This document shows positions 1 through 6,397 of a stretch of 6,738 nt of DNA, piece after piece (the first letter of the stretch is position 1; each line of letters starts with the position of its first letter). Source of the DNA: an uncultured Campylobacter sp. GTDB taxonomy: Bacteria; Campylobacterota; Campylobacteria; Campylobacterales; Campylobacteraceae. Made by a program: the position numbers and the translations under genes. Location: NCBI GenBank assembly GCA_905373295.1, contig CAJPSJ010000112.1, forward strand, positions 1 through 6,738. Reading direction: 5' to 3'. The notes beneath the pieces were generated by a model. It was given only the letters and a program-made list of their open reading frames with translations. It was not told the origin of the DNA and did not search any database.

Positions 1-15
1 ATTTTTAAAATTTTT

Positions 16-23
16 AAGGAGAG
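16..23 (+). promoter_or_regulatory. Ribosome binding site of exbB
   Basis: The purine run AAGGAGAG ends 3 nt before the ATG at 27, which puts the GGAG core about 5 nt from the start codon. It decides the exbB start in favour of codon 27 rather than the in-frame ATG at 36. Only 26 bases lie upstream of the gene, so neither a promoter nor a Fur box for the cassette can be judged. Confidence 0.8.
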
Positions 24-26
24 TTT

Positions 27-455
27 ATGGGCATTATGGAATTTTTGGCGCATTACGTGGATTACATTATCTTTGCGATCCTCGGATTTATGAGCTTTTT
101 AGTCGTGTGGTTTACTATCGAAAGGCTGCTTTTTTATTCGAAGGTTAAGGCGAGCGATTACAAAAGCAAAGCGCTATATGAAGAGGCTCTGACAAAAAAT
201 TTAACGACGCTTTATATTGTTTATTCAAATGCCCCGTACATCGGTCTTTTAGGTACTGTTATTGGCATTATGATCACATTTTTTGATATGAGCACTGCAA
301 GCGGTATCGATACCAAGGCTATCATGCAAGGTCTTTCGCTTGCCCTTAAAGCTACCGCTACCGGTCTAGTCGTCGCCGTACCTACGCTTATCATCTACAA
401 TGGTTTCGTCCGCAAAGTTGATGTGCTTCTAAATCGCTACGATGAGGTTAAATAA
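27..455 (+). CDS. exbB: ExbB, TonB-system proton channel subunit (short form)
   Basis: Inner-membrane MotA/TolQ/ExbB-family protein of 142 residues. With ExbD it forms the proton channel that powers TonB. Three hydrophobic segments are visible at about residues 9-30, 66-88 and 107-126. The family signature APYIGLLGTVIGIM lies at 69-82 and ALKATATGLVVAVP at 106-119. T77 and T110 match the pore threonines of E. coli ExbB (T148, T181), and YN at 124-125 follows the third helix as usual. The protein is much shorter than E. coli ExbB (244 aa) because the N-terminal extension and most of the cytoplasmic loop are missing; short forms are normal in Campylobacter and Helicobacter. The start is fixed by a strong Shine-Dalgarno. 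The TAA stop at 453-455 is followed immediately by the exbD ATG. TolQ or MotA are alternatives, but the exbD-tonB neighbours favour ExbB. Confidence 0.93.
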   Translation: MGIMEFLAHYVDYIIFAILGFMSFLVVWFTIERLLFYSKVKASDYKSKALYEEALTKNLTTLYIVYSNAPYIGLLGTVIGIMITFFDMSTASGIDTKAIMQGLSLALKATATGLVVAVPTLIIYNGFVRKVDVLLNRYDEVK

Positions 456-839
456 ATGAGCATTCCTAGACGAGACGGGCTAAATATCGTCCCGTTCATC
501 GACATTATGCTGGTGCTGTTAGCGATTGTGCTTAGTGTCTCGACTTTCATTGCGCAGGGGCATATTAAGGTAAATCTTCCATCTTCTTCAAGCTCGCAAA
601 ATCCGCAAGAGGATAAAAAAGTTACCATCAAAGTAGATAGCGAATCTAAAATTTATCTAGACGATGTCGCAATAAGCGAGGATGAGCTTGAGAAAAAAAT
701 TGCCGCGCTCGATAAAAACGATCTTGTCGTGTTGAAAAACGATAAAGACTCGAAATTTTCCTCTTTCATTTCGATCATGGATGTCCTAAAAAAGGCGGGC
801 CATGAAAAATTTGCGATCGTGACCGAAAAAGAGCAATGA
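456..839 (+). CDS. exbD: ExbD, TonB-system energy transducer
   Basis: A 127-residue ExbD/TolR-family protein with a short cytoplasmic N-terminus, one membrane helix (about 11-33) and a periplasmic domain (about 55-127). The signature NIVPFIDIMLVLL spans residues 10-22. D16 is the membrane aspartate that carries protons in this family (D25 of E. coli ExbD). A serine-rich linker (43-47, SSSSS) joins helix and domain, and the domain has the expected DDVAIS and LKNDKDSKF segments. The start directly follows the exbB stop, with GAGG at 444-447 inside the exbB end as its ribosome binding site, so translation is probably coupled. The last four bases overlap the tonB start (ATGA, 836-839). It acts with ExbB in the inner membrane and contacts TonB in the periplasm. 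TolR is the alternative; a tonB rather than tolA/tolB neighbour argues against it. Confidence 0.93.
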   Translation: MSIPRRDGLNIVPFIDIMLVLLAIVLSVSTFIAQGHIKVNLPSSSSSQNPQEDKKVTIKVDSESKIYLDDVAISEDELEKKIAALDKNDLVVLKNDKDSKFSSFISIMDVLKKAGHEKFAIVTEKEQ

Positions 840-1684
840 ATAAAGATAGCGCAATAGGCTTCATTGTATCTTTGGTGCTGCATTGCATCATCGCTGTGGG
901 TGTTTTTGCTCTTTTATCGTCGGCACCGAAGCCGCCTAGCATGCCCGATATGATAGCCTTTTCCATCGATAGCATAATGGATGAGGCCAAGCAGGGCGAT
1001 ATCTCCGATGAACCCAATATCCCGCCTCCTTCCGATCAGTCCGAACCGGATCCTGAGCCAGAGCCCACTCCGCCGGAGCCCGAGCCCGAACCGGAACCAA
1101 CTCCGCCTGAGCCGGAGCCAATACCGGAGTCCGAGCCGATTCCTGAACCGGAGCCTATACCAGAGCCCGTAATCGAAAAACCAAAACCGGTCGAAAAGCC
1201 CAAGCCAAAGCCGGTAGAAAAACCAAAACCGATCGAAAAACCTAAGCCGAAAAAAGAGCATAAAGTTCAAAGCAGCGATAGGAATTTAACGGCAAAATTT
1301 GACCCCACAAAGCCTATTTCGCTGGGTAGCGGCGGGGGCGGCGGCTCTAGTAGTGCAGGTGGTGGTAGCGACGCTATAACAAGCCGCGGAGATCCTAGCA
1401 ATAGCGATGTCGGCAAGAAAATTTTCGCCATCATTTCTCGCTACGCGCAGTCGCACTACCCTAAAAATGCGCAACGTATGCGTAAAATCGGCGTCGTAGG
1501 CGTGCACTTTACCTATACGGCAAGTGGCGATGTTAAGGGTCTTCGCGTTACGTCTTCTTCGAATGTCGATTCGCTTGATGAGGGCGCATTAAGCGCAGTT
1601 GAGCGCACAAAAGGTAGCTTTCCAAAGGTCGAGAAAGATATGGAATTTAACTTTAGCATAAAATATACGCTAAATTTTAATTAG
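836..1684 (+). CDS. tonB: TonB, energy-transducing periplasmic protein
   Basis: A 282-residue TonB. An uncleaved N-terminal signal-anchor helix (about 7-28) carries SLVLH at 12-16, the S-x3-H pattern that couples TonB to ExbB/ExbD. A rigid proline-rich rod follows, acidic Glu-Pro at about 60-112 and then basic Lys-Pro at 115-140. A glycine/serine linker at 164-178 leads to the C-terminal TonB domain at about 192-282. That domain includes the conserved YP (Y208-P209), KIGVVGVHFTY and a final beta-strand rich in F and N. This domain binds the TonB box of outer-membrane receptors and passes on proton-motive-force energy. Translation starts inside the exbD stop (ATGA), so it is the third gene of the cassette. 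No receptor gene is in view, so the transported ligand cannot be read from this window. Regulation by iron is likely from the family but unseen. Confidence 0.95.
   Translation: MNKDSAIGFIVSLVLHCIIAVGVFALLSSAPKPPSMPDMIAFSIDSIMDEAKQGDISDEPNIPPPSDQSEPDPEPEPTPPEPEPEPEPTPPEPEPIPESEPIPEPEPIPEPVIEKPKPVEKPKPKPVEKPKPIEKPKPKKEHKVQSSDRNLTAKFDPTKPISLGSGGGGGSSSAGGGSDAITSRGDPSNSDVGKKIFAIISRYAQSHYPKNAQRMRKIGVVGVHFTYTASGDVKGLRVTSSSNVDSLDEGALSAVERTKGSFPKVEKDMEFNFSIKYTLNFN
1013..1255 (+). repeat. Proline-rich repeat region within tonB (EP then KP)
   Basis: DNA here is an imperfect array of 6-nt units such as GAGCCG/GAACCG, followed by AAACCG/AAGCCG units. It encodes about 50 residues of Glu-Pro and then about 25 of Lys-Pro. 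The segment EPEPTPPEPEP is duplicated nearly exactly. Such rods span the periplasm in TonB proteins, and unit number often varies between strains. GC content rises sharply, and the AAATTT-type words common elsewhere in the window are absent. Confidence 0.85.
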
Positions 1685-1715
1685 CCTTAAAGCTTCTACT
1701 AAAACTTCTGCCGGA

Positions 1716-1741
1716 GCGGTAAAATTTTAAAATTTTACCGC
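1716..1741. terminator. Perfect 26-nt palindrome, possible tonB terminator
   Basis: Each 13-nt half reads GCGGTAAAATTTT on its own strand, so the whole is a perfect inverted repeat starting 31 nt after the tonB stop. As RNA it could form a hairpin with a GCGGU/ACCGC clamp and an AU-rich upper stem. There is no clean U-tract: the downstream bases are CCTTGCCGCTTTATCTT. It is therefore a weak or atypical intrinsic terminator at best. It could instead be a protein-binding dyad or just an instance of the genome's AAATTTTAAAATTT-like words. Confidence 0.5.
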
Positions 1742-1965
1742 CCTTGCCGCTTTATCTTAGCTCGCAAAATTCCATCTTGGCAAAGTGAAATTTTAAAATC
1801 TGCCTCTCTTGCTGTGCTTCTACTGCTCCGCCGCATGAGCTTTTATAAACGGATTGGCGCCGTGAAATTTAAAATTTAAACGTAGAAAATTATGTCTTTT
1901 TAAATTTAGCCAAGCAAGCATCATAAAGCGTTAAAATTTTAAATTTAAGCTGCGAAATTGCTAGG

Positions 1966-1991
1966 AAATTCCACTGATTTTAATGGAATTT
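1966..1991. promoter_or_regulatory. Inverted repeat overlapping the fqrB promoter (candidate operator)
   Basis: AAATTCCA at 1966-1973 and its exact reverse complement TGGAATTT at 1984-1991 are separated by 10 nt. The dyad ends 4 nt before the -10 box, so it covers the -35 zone. A bound dimeric regulator would block or modulate the fqrB promoter. No regulator family can be named. In this AT-rich spacer part of the symmetry may be chance. Confidence 0.4.
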
Positions 1992-2010
1992 TTACTATAA
2001 TTTCGTATGA
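1978..2010 (+). promoter_or_regulatory. Sigma70-type promoter of the fqrB operon
   Basis: A perfect TATAAT at 1996-2001 sits in a T-rich context (TTTTAA at 1978-1983, ATTTTT before the box). This fits Campylobacter sigma70 promoters, where the -35 is poorly conserved and a periodic T-rich upstream region replaces it. Transcription would start near 2007-2009, giving a leader of about 25 nt that holds the ribosome binding site AAAGGAA at 2024-2030. It is the only clear promoter in the window and probably serves the whole downstream gene run. Confidence 0.7.
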
Positions 2011-2034
2011 AATTTAAAAGATTAAAGGAAATTT

Positions 2035-2982
2035 ATGATAGACGTTTACGACTTGGCGGTGATCGGCGGCGGTCCTTGCGGCATCGCTTCCGTAGTAGAA
2101 GCCAAAAGAAACGGGCTTGCGCACGTACTTCTGCTTGAAAAAGGCGACAACCACTCTCAAACAATTAGGCAGTTTTACAAAGATAAAAAGCGCGTCGATA
2201 AAGAATATAAGGGCTTTGACAGCGAGACGCGCGGCTCCATTTCGTTTGAAACCGGCACGAAAGAGAGCGTGCTAAATTATTTTGACGAGCTCTTAGATAG
2301 CGACGAAATCGATACGAATTTCAAAAGTGAGGTCGAAAAGATCGAAAAGCACGCAGATGAGTTTTATATCACGACTAGCTCGGCTGGATACCGCGCGCGC
2401 AATGTCATCGTCGCAATTGGCAGGATGGGCAAGCCCAATAAGCCCGCTTATAAAATTCCGCCTTCGATCACTCAACGCGTAAATTTCAATCTCGATAAAT
2501 GCACGATTAATGAAAAAATTTTAGTCGTTGGAGGCGGTAACTCAGCTGCGGAATACGCTATAGCGCTATGTAAAACCAATGTCGTGACGCTTTGCTATCG
2601 CAAGGCTAAATTTACCCGCCTAAACGAGACGAACGAAAGCGACGTAATGCGCGAGACCAAATACGGCAACATCATCTTGCGCTTAGGTATCGATATAGAG
2701 GCTCTTGAGAATGAAAACGGCAAGGTGCTGGTAAAATTTGATAGTGGCACCGAGCTCGTATTCGACCGCGTGATATACGCGATCGGCGGCACGAGCCCGA
2801 TCGATTTTCTTAAAAAATGCGGCATCGCTTACGATGAAAACGGCGTGCCGATCGTGGATGAAAATCTTCAAACCGCCACTAGCGGGCTTTACGTCGGCGG
2901 AGATCTCATTAGCAGAAGTGGTGGATCGATCGTGGTGGCGATAAATCACGCCCATACCATCATCAAAAATATCCGCAGATGA
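2035..2982 (+). CDS. fqrB: FqrB-like flavodoxin:quinone reductase (YpdA-like FAD/NADPH oxidoreductase)
   Basis: A 315-residue two-dinucleotide-domain flavoprotein. The FAD site is VIGGGPCGIAS at 9-19, with E35 as ribose-binding acid. NVIVAIGRMGKP lies at 123-134 and the second FAD motif YVGGD at 286-290. The NADPH site is VVGGGNSAAE at 164-173, followed by basic residues R189 and R195 that suggest NADP preference. There is no thioredoxin-reductase CxxC between the domains, so it is not TrxB. Length and motifs fit the Helicobacter HP1164 / Campylobacter Cj0559 group, described as flavodoxin:quinone reductase FqrB, which links pyruvate:flavodoxin oxidoreductase to NADPH formation. C15 in GGGPCG is also the signature of bacillithiol-disulfide reductase YpdA. 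It has its own promoter and AAAGGAA ribosome binding site, and its stop overlaps the next start (ATGA, 2979-2982). The fold is certain; the exact substrate is inferred. Confidence 0.75.
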   Translation: MIDVYDLAVIGGGPCGIASVVEAKRNGLAHVLLLEKGDNHSQTIRQFYKDKKRVDKEYKGFDSETRGSISFETGTKESVLNYFDELLDSDEIDTNFKSEVEKIEKHADEFYITTSSAGYRARNVIVAIGRMGKPNKPAYKIPPSITQRVNFNLDKCTINEKILVVGGGNSAAEYAIALCKTNVVTLCYRKAKFTRLNETNESDVMRETKYGNIILRLGIDIEALENENGKVLVKFDSGTELVFDRVIYAIGGTSPIDFLKKCGIAYDENGVPIVDENLQTATSGLYVGGDLISRSGGSIVVAINHAHTIIKNIRR

Positions 2983-4220
2983 GGCTTTATCAGCCAAAAA
3001 AGGGCTATCGCTACACGAGCGATACGATTTTTTTGTGGAATTTTATAAGAAGCTCAGGCGTACGTCAAGCTGACGTAGCATCGCAAAATGACTCTTTAGT
3101 GCTGGGCTGTGGCGCGGAATTTAAAGACGCGACAGATGGAGGCTTTAATGCGCAGTATTGCGCTTCGGATTTCGCAGGCGGTGAAGCGGAATTTTGCGCC
3201 GAGGATTGCGCTTTTAGCAAAGAAGAGTCGTATGCCGCTAACCATAGCGTGGGGAATGATCGCGATTTTGGAAGTAAGGGCTGCGCTGAACTTCAAGCGG
3301 AATTTAAAAAGGAATTTCAAGCGGGACTTCGGGCGAAATTTCAAAGCGAGCGCTGCAAAAATTCAGATTTTCAAAACGACGAAGCCTGGCATGCTTTAAA
3401 GCCTGACATTGCAAGCGGTGAAAATTTTAAATTTTGTGACGAGCAAATCGCGCAGTCTTTAGAATCTCAAAAGACGCACGATAAAGATTTCGCGAGCAAA
3501 TTTAAAGACGCCAAAGCGCGCGAGGATTTTACTGCGGAGTGCTTGCGTGACGACTGGTTTGCAGTTTGCGATGAGCGTAGTTTAAAAAGCGCGCTAAATC
3601 CGCGAGCGATATACGGCGACGTGCTGGATGTGGGCGCAGGATGTGGAATTTTAGGGCTTTTACTAAAACGCGATTTTAAAAGCATCAATCTAAGCTTGCT
3701 AGAAATTCAAGAGCGAAATTTAGAAATCTTAAGGCTGAATTCTTTGCAAAACGATCTGCCTGCCGAAATTTTGCACGCGGATTTTGCGGAATTTAAAAGC
3801 GAGAAGCGTTTTGACTTTATCGTCTCAAATCCGCCCTTTTATCGAGAGCGCATTTCGCTTAGCAAAGAGCCTCATATGGCGCTTAGTAAGAGCGCAGTAA
3901 GCCTTAGCCTACGGGATTTTGTGCGATCTGCGAATGCTCATCTTAAGCCTGGCGGTACACTTATTTTTTGCTACGAGGCGGGCAAGCTAGCTAAAATTTG
4001 CGAGCTTTTAGGCGAGTTTAGGCTAAATTTGACGAGGCTTGGTTTTGTCTATCCTAACATTTCAAAGCCCGCTAAACTAGCGCTTTTGCAAGCTCGTAAG
4101 AACTCGCGCTCGCCCTGTGAGATCACCATTCCGATCTATGCTAGTGCGCACGGAAAGCGCACCGCACAAGCCCACGCGATCTACAAAAGCGCGAATTTAA
4201 CGAGCGTGGATTATGAGTGA
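2979..4220 (+). CDS. TrmN6-like tRNA adenine-N6 methyltransferase with large low-complexity insert
   Basis: A class I SAM-dependent methyltransferase of 413 residues. The N-terminus LYQPKKGYRYTSDTIFLWNF (3-22) is typical of the tRNA1(Val) A37 N6-methyltransferase (TrmN6/YfiC) family. SAM motif I is DVLDVGAGCGILG at 214-226. E242 in LLEIQERN is the likely ribose-binding acid. SNPPF at 283-287 is the catalytic N6-adenine motif, and KPGG follows at 323-326. Between the first helix and motif I lies about 180 residues of charged, Phe/Cys/Ala-rich sequence absent from ordinary family members; removing it leaves about 233 residues, close to the 245 of E. coli YfiC. The start overlaps the fqrB stop by 4 nt and the end overlaps the YkgJ gene by 8 nt. 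From memory the C. jejuni syntenic gene is Cj0495. The tRNA target is inferred from the family; rRNA or protein methylation cannot be excluded. Confidence 0.82.
   Translation: MRLYQPKKGYRYTSDTIFLWNFIRSSGVRQADVASQNDSLVLGCGAEFKDATDGGFNAQYCASDFAGGEAEFCAEDCAFSKEESYAANHSVGNDRDFGSKGCAELQAEFKKEFQAGLRAKFQSERCKNSDFQNDEAWHALKPDIASGENFKFCDEQIAQSLESQKTHDKDFASKFKDAKAREDFTAECLRDDWFAVCDERSLKSALNPRAIYGDVLDVGAGCGILGLLLKRDFKSINLSLLEIQERNLEILRLNSLQNDLPAEILHADFAEFKSEKRFDFIVSNPPFYRERISLSKEPHMALSKSAVSLSLRDFVRSANAHLKPGGTLIFCYEAGKLAKICELLGEFRLNLTRLGFVYPNISKPAKLALLQARKNSRSPCEITIPIYASAHGKRTAQAHAIYKSANLTSVDYE
3057..3605 (+). repeat. Low-complexity insert in the methyltransferase gene (AEF-rich)
   Basis: Residues about 27-209 hold degenerate units such as GAEFKD, EAEFCAE, QAEFKKEF and RAKFQSE, plus nine cysteines (44, 61, 73, 77, 102, 126, 153, 188, 197). 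The word GCGGAATTT occurs at 3114, 3186 and 3297, always in the same codon phase (Ala-Glu-Phe), with near copies at 3310-3318 and 3332-3341. The reading frame stays open throughout, so this is an in-frame insertion and not a break. It is likely a disordered surface loop. Boundaries are estimated from where family similarity stops and resumes. Confidence 0.75.
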
Positions 4221-4584
4221 GTTTGGCTTTAGCTTCGATGCAAGCGCGTGCGAGCGCTGCGGCGGTAAGTGCTGCACGGGAGAGAGCGGCTACATCTGGA
4301 TAGATGAGAGTGAGATCGCGGCACTTGCGGTAAAATTTGAAATTTCGCCCGCGGAGCTTAAAAGGACGTATTTGGACAAGATAGGCGCTAAATTTAGCGT
4401 AAAAGAAAAGCCCTTTGAAGGCGGCCTGGCGTGCGTATTTTTTGACGAGGCGCAGCGCAACTGCGGGATTTACGAGCTGCGTCCGAAGCAGTGTCGTAGC
4501 TTCCCGTTTTGGGAATATTTTAAAACGCATACTAAAGAATTGGAGGAAGAATGTATCGGGGTAAGGTTTTTGGCGGAATTTTAA
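4213..4584 (+). CDS. YkgJ-family cysteine-cluster protein
   Basis: A 123-residue protein of the CxxCxxCC (YkgJ/UPF0153) family, which probably binds a metal ion or Fe-S cluster; its biochemical role is unknown. The N-terminal cluster is C13-x2-C16-x3-C20-C21 (CERCGGKCC), one residue longer in the middle than the family name implies. It is followed by TGESGYIWI, with further cysteines at 74, 84, 94 and 114. The ELRPKQCRSFPFW segment at 88-100 is highly typical. No signal peptide or membrane segment is seen, so it is probably cytoplasmic. Its start lies 8 nt inside the methyltransferase gene and its last 34 nt overlap the TPR gene, implying coupled expression. From memory this corresponds to C. 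jejuni Cj0496. Pairing with an RNA methyltransferase hints at a shared role, but nothing in the sequence proves it. Confidence 0.85.
   Translation: MSEFGFSFDASACERCGGKCCTGESGYIWIDESEIAALAVKFEISPAELKRTYLDKIGAKFSVKEKPFEGGLACVFFDEAQRNCGIYELRPKQCRSFPFWEYFKTHTKELEEECIGVRFLAEF
4542..4546 (+). promoter_or_regulatory. Internal ribosome binding site of the TPR gene
   Basis: GGAGG lies inside the YkgJ coding region, 4 nt before the ATG at 4551. It fixes the TPR start and hence the 34-nt gene overlap, because the next in-frame ATG (4593, residue 15) would cut into the signal peptide. Confidence 0.75.
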
Positions 4585-6395
4585 TCGCGGCGATGATTTT
4601 AGCGCCGCAGTATCTAAGTGCGGGGAGTGGGACGAATGCTGCAGCAGCGAAACAGTCCGTTACGGATAAAAAGGCGTCTGATCGGAATTCCAGCATTGGC
4701 ACAAAAAACGGTACAAAAGATGCAATTAAAAAGAGCTTGATAAATCGCGGTGTAAGCGCCAAAAGTATAACCAAAGAAAAGCTAAATCACGCGATGCGAG
4801 CGCAAGAAGACGCCGAGCTAAATTTTGATTTGCTTACAGCTTTGGAGCTACTGCATAAAGATCCCGTCGCATCGATGTTTTTATACGAAAAGGCATACAA
4901 TAAAACAGGCTCGTCCGTTTATCTGCTAGAAGCGCTAAAGACTGCTTTTGCGATCAAAGATCGTAAAAATACGGCGCGCTATTTAAAGCTCGGCGAAAAG
5001 AGCCTAAGCTCAGACTCTGAGTATCTGCGAGTAAAGATCGGCTACTACTTAGGCATTAAAGATAATCTAAATGCCAATACTGCTGCTCTTAAGCTAGTCA
5101 CCGTGGATCCGGTTTCACGAAGTTATGCGATCTTAGCGGCGACATATTATGCGATGGAGAATTTTACTTTAGCCAAAACCTACTTCGAAAAAGCCTATGA
5201 GCTAGACAAAACTGACGAAAATCTCATCAGATTATGCGACGTGCTGCTAAATAAACTCGATGATTCGGACGGAGCGATTCGCATCATCGAGACACACAGG
5301 CGCATCTACGGCTGCGCCCAGGGTATGGCGTGCGAGCTGCTAGCTGATGTGTATCGCGCGAATAAGCGCTATTTGGATGTCGCTAAGATCGATGAAGCGT
5401 TGTATGAAGCCAAGGGGGATAATAAATTCTTAGATGATATGATAGCGATTTATTACTACTCAAACGACTTTGATAAAATAATCGAGCTTTTGAAGAAATA
5501 CGACTACAAGCGCGAGCTTCTAATCGATGCCTACGCGCATAAAAAAGACTATAAAACCGCGATTAAAATGGCGCGCGATGAGTTTATGAAGACCAAAAAT
5601 TACGACTTTTTGGCGATCGAGGCGATCTATGAATATGAAAGCGCGGGCAAAAACGTGGACGCCAAAACCCTATCTAGCGTAGTGGCAAAATTTGAAAATA
5701 TCGCGCCGCAGCTTAAAGACCCCGTGCATCTAAACTACTACGGCTACATCCTAATAGATCACGATTTAGACGTTCGTAAGGGCATCGAGCTCGTCCGCCG
5801 CGCCCTGCAAAAAGACCCTGACTCGCCGTATTATCTGGACTCGCTTGCCTGGGGATACTACAAGCTTGGCGAGTGCGACAAGGCTAAAAATGAAATGGCT
5901 AAGATCAAAGACGCAGAATTTTTTAATTCCCCCGAAGGCAAAGAGCATTTAGAAGCGATCGATGCGTGCGCCGCAGGCACAGGCGTAGCGCCTCAGAATT
6001 CTATATCGCAAAATCCCGCTACGATAAAAGGCTCCGCGCCGAAAGATCAGGCACCGCAAAGCCCGGCAATAAAAACTCCTGCGCCTGATTCCATAAAATC
6101 TACGGCGCCCGAAAGCTCCGCGTTAGATTCCGCACGTCCAAGCTCCGCTGCAACGCGTGATTTAACGCCAAAAGACTCCGCTTCGCAAAATTCTGCTGGG
6201 TCTGTAAATTCCGCAGTTCAAAATCAGGCACCAAATTCCGCAGCTTCTGAAAATTTTGCGATGCCCATAAATTCCGCTGCGCAGAATTCTGCCTCGTCAA
6301 GACAAAATTCCGTATCGAGGCAGGATTTTATGCCAGAGCAAAATTCTACGTCGAAAGAGCCCACCGGCTCTAAAACCCAGACGCCAAGGCAGTAG
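4551..6395 (+). CDS. Exported tetratricopeptide-repeat protein with low-complexity C-terminal tail
   Basis: A 614-residue protein. The first 24 residues are a Sec signal peptide: basic start MYRGK, hydrophobic core [11 protein letters not shown], likely cleavage after LSA (22-24). There is no lipobox cysteine, so it is probably a periplasmic protein, not a lipoprotein. A polar linker (about 26-78) leads to helical repeats at about 92-455. Clear TPR units include [20 protein letters not shown] (192-211) and the unit beginning [18 protein letters not shown] (428-445). The tail from about 478 to 614 is Ser/Ala/Pro/Asn/Gln-rich and probably disordered. TPRs bind partner proteins; none is indicated here. 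The gene overlaps the YkgJ gene by 34 nt and ends 2 nt before trpC. From memory the syntenic C. jejuni gene is Cj0497, annotated as a lipoprotein, so loss or gain of the lipid anchor may distinguish the two. The function is not known. Confidence 0.85.
   Translation: MYRGKVFGGILIAAMILAPQYLSAGSGTNAAAAKQSVTDKKASDRNSSIGTKNGTKDAIKKSLINRGVSAKSITKEKLNHAMRAQEDAELNFDLLTALELLHKDPVASMFLYEKAYNKTGSSVYLLEALKTAFAIKDRKNTARYLKLGEKSLSSDSEYLRVKIGYYLGIKDNLNANTAALKLVTVDPVSRSYAILAATYYAMENFTLAKTYFEKAYELDKTDENLIRLCDVLLNKLDDSDGAIRIIETHRRIYGCAQGMACELLADVYRANKRYLDVAKIDEALYEAKGDNKFLDDMIAIYYYSNDFDKIIELLKKYDYKRELLIDAYAHKKDYKTAIKMARDEFMKTKNYDFLAIEAIYEYESAGKNVDAKTLSSVVAKFENIAPQLKDPVHLNYYGYILIDHDLDVRKGIELVRRALQKDPDSPYYLDSLAWGYYKLGECDKAKNEMAKIKDAEFFNSPEGKEHLEAIDACAAGTGVAPQNSISQNPATIKGSAPKDQAPQSPAIKTPAPDSIKSTAPESSALDSARPSSAATRDLTPKDSASQNSAGSVNSAVQNQAPNSAASENFAMPINSAAQNSASSRQNSVSRQDFMPEQNSTSKEPTGSKTQTPRQ
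5982..6392 (+). repeat. Low-complexity tail of the TPR gene (NSA/QNS-rich)
   Basis: About 137 codons rich in S, A, P, N and Q, with no Cys, Trp or Tyr after residue 473. AAATTCCGC occurs at 6206, 6233 and 6269, each time in the phase that reads Asn-Ser-Ala. Near copies (AATTCTGC, AATTCCGT, AATTCTAC) occur around 6189, 6285, 6306 and 6342. The word is the reverse complement of GCGGAATTT, which dominates the methyltransferase insert. By hand the tail contains nine RAATTY sites. Confidence 0.8.
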
Positions 6396-6397
6396 TG

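Larger units (their letters stand above)
1685..2034. other. 350-bp AT-rich intergenic region between tonB and fqrB
   Basis: No supportable gene. The forward frame from about 1703 to 1879 stays open for 59 codons but has no ATG before 1835 and no ribosome binding site; nothing tRNA-like is seen. It holds a perfect 26-nt palindrome (1716-1741), a 9-nt direct repeat GCTTCTACT (1692-1700 and 1816-1824), several AAATTT/AAATTTT words singly or in pairs (about 1788, 1865-1878, 1905, 1932-1946, 2010-2034), and the fqrB promoter at its right end. By hand it contains about 13 RAATTY sites, the densest part of the window. Confidence 0.75.

Noticed and set aside
914..1270. 118-codon minus-strand open frame opposite the tonB proline region
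   Set aside because: Its Arg/Leu/Phe/Trp-rich repeats are simply the antisense of the Glu-Pro/Lys-Pro codons; it has no family features and no ribosome binding site, and lies wholly within a clear gene.
1703..1879. 59-codon open frame in the tonB-fqrB spacer, with ATG only at 1835
   Set aside because: It has no start codon near its beginning and no Shine-Dalgarno before 1835, leaving a 14-codon peptide with no recognisable features; it also runs through the palindrome.
1860..1950. Repeated AAATTT/AAATTTT words considered as a CRISPR array or iteron cluster
   Set aside because: The words are short, irregularly spaced and spread throughout the window; no constant repeat-spacer unit exists.
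2035..2982. Annotation as thioredoxin reductase TrxB
   Set aside because: The CxxC redox motif between the two dinucleotide-binding domains is missing.
3109..3399. Second forward open frame (96 codons) in the methyltransferase insert, rich in KRNFKR
   Set aside because: It is the +1-frame reading of the same repetitive DNA. It lacks a ribosome binding site, while the methyltransferase frame continues intact on both sides, so no frameshift or separate gene is needed.
3057..3605. Insert considered as an intein or inserted mobile element
   Set aside because: No intein splice motifs, no terminal inverted repeats or target duplication, no nuclease or transposase motifs; the content is low-complexity only.
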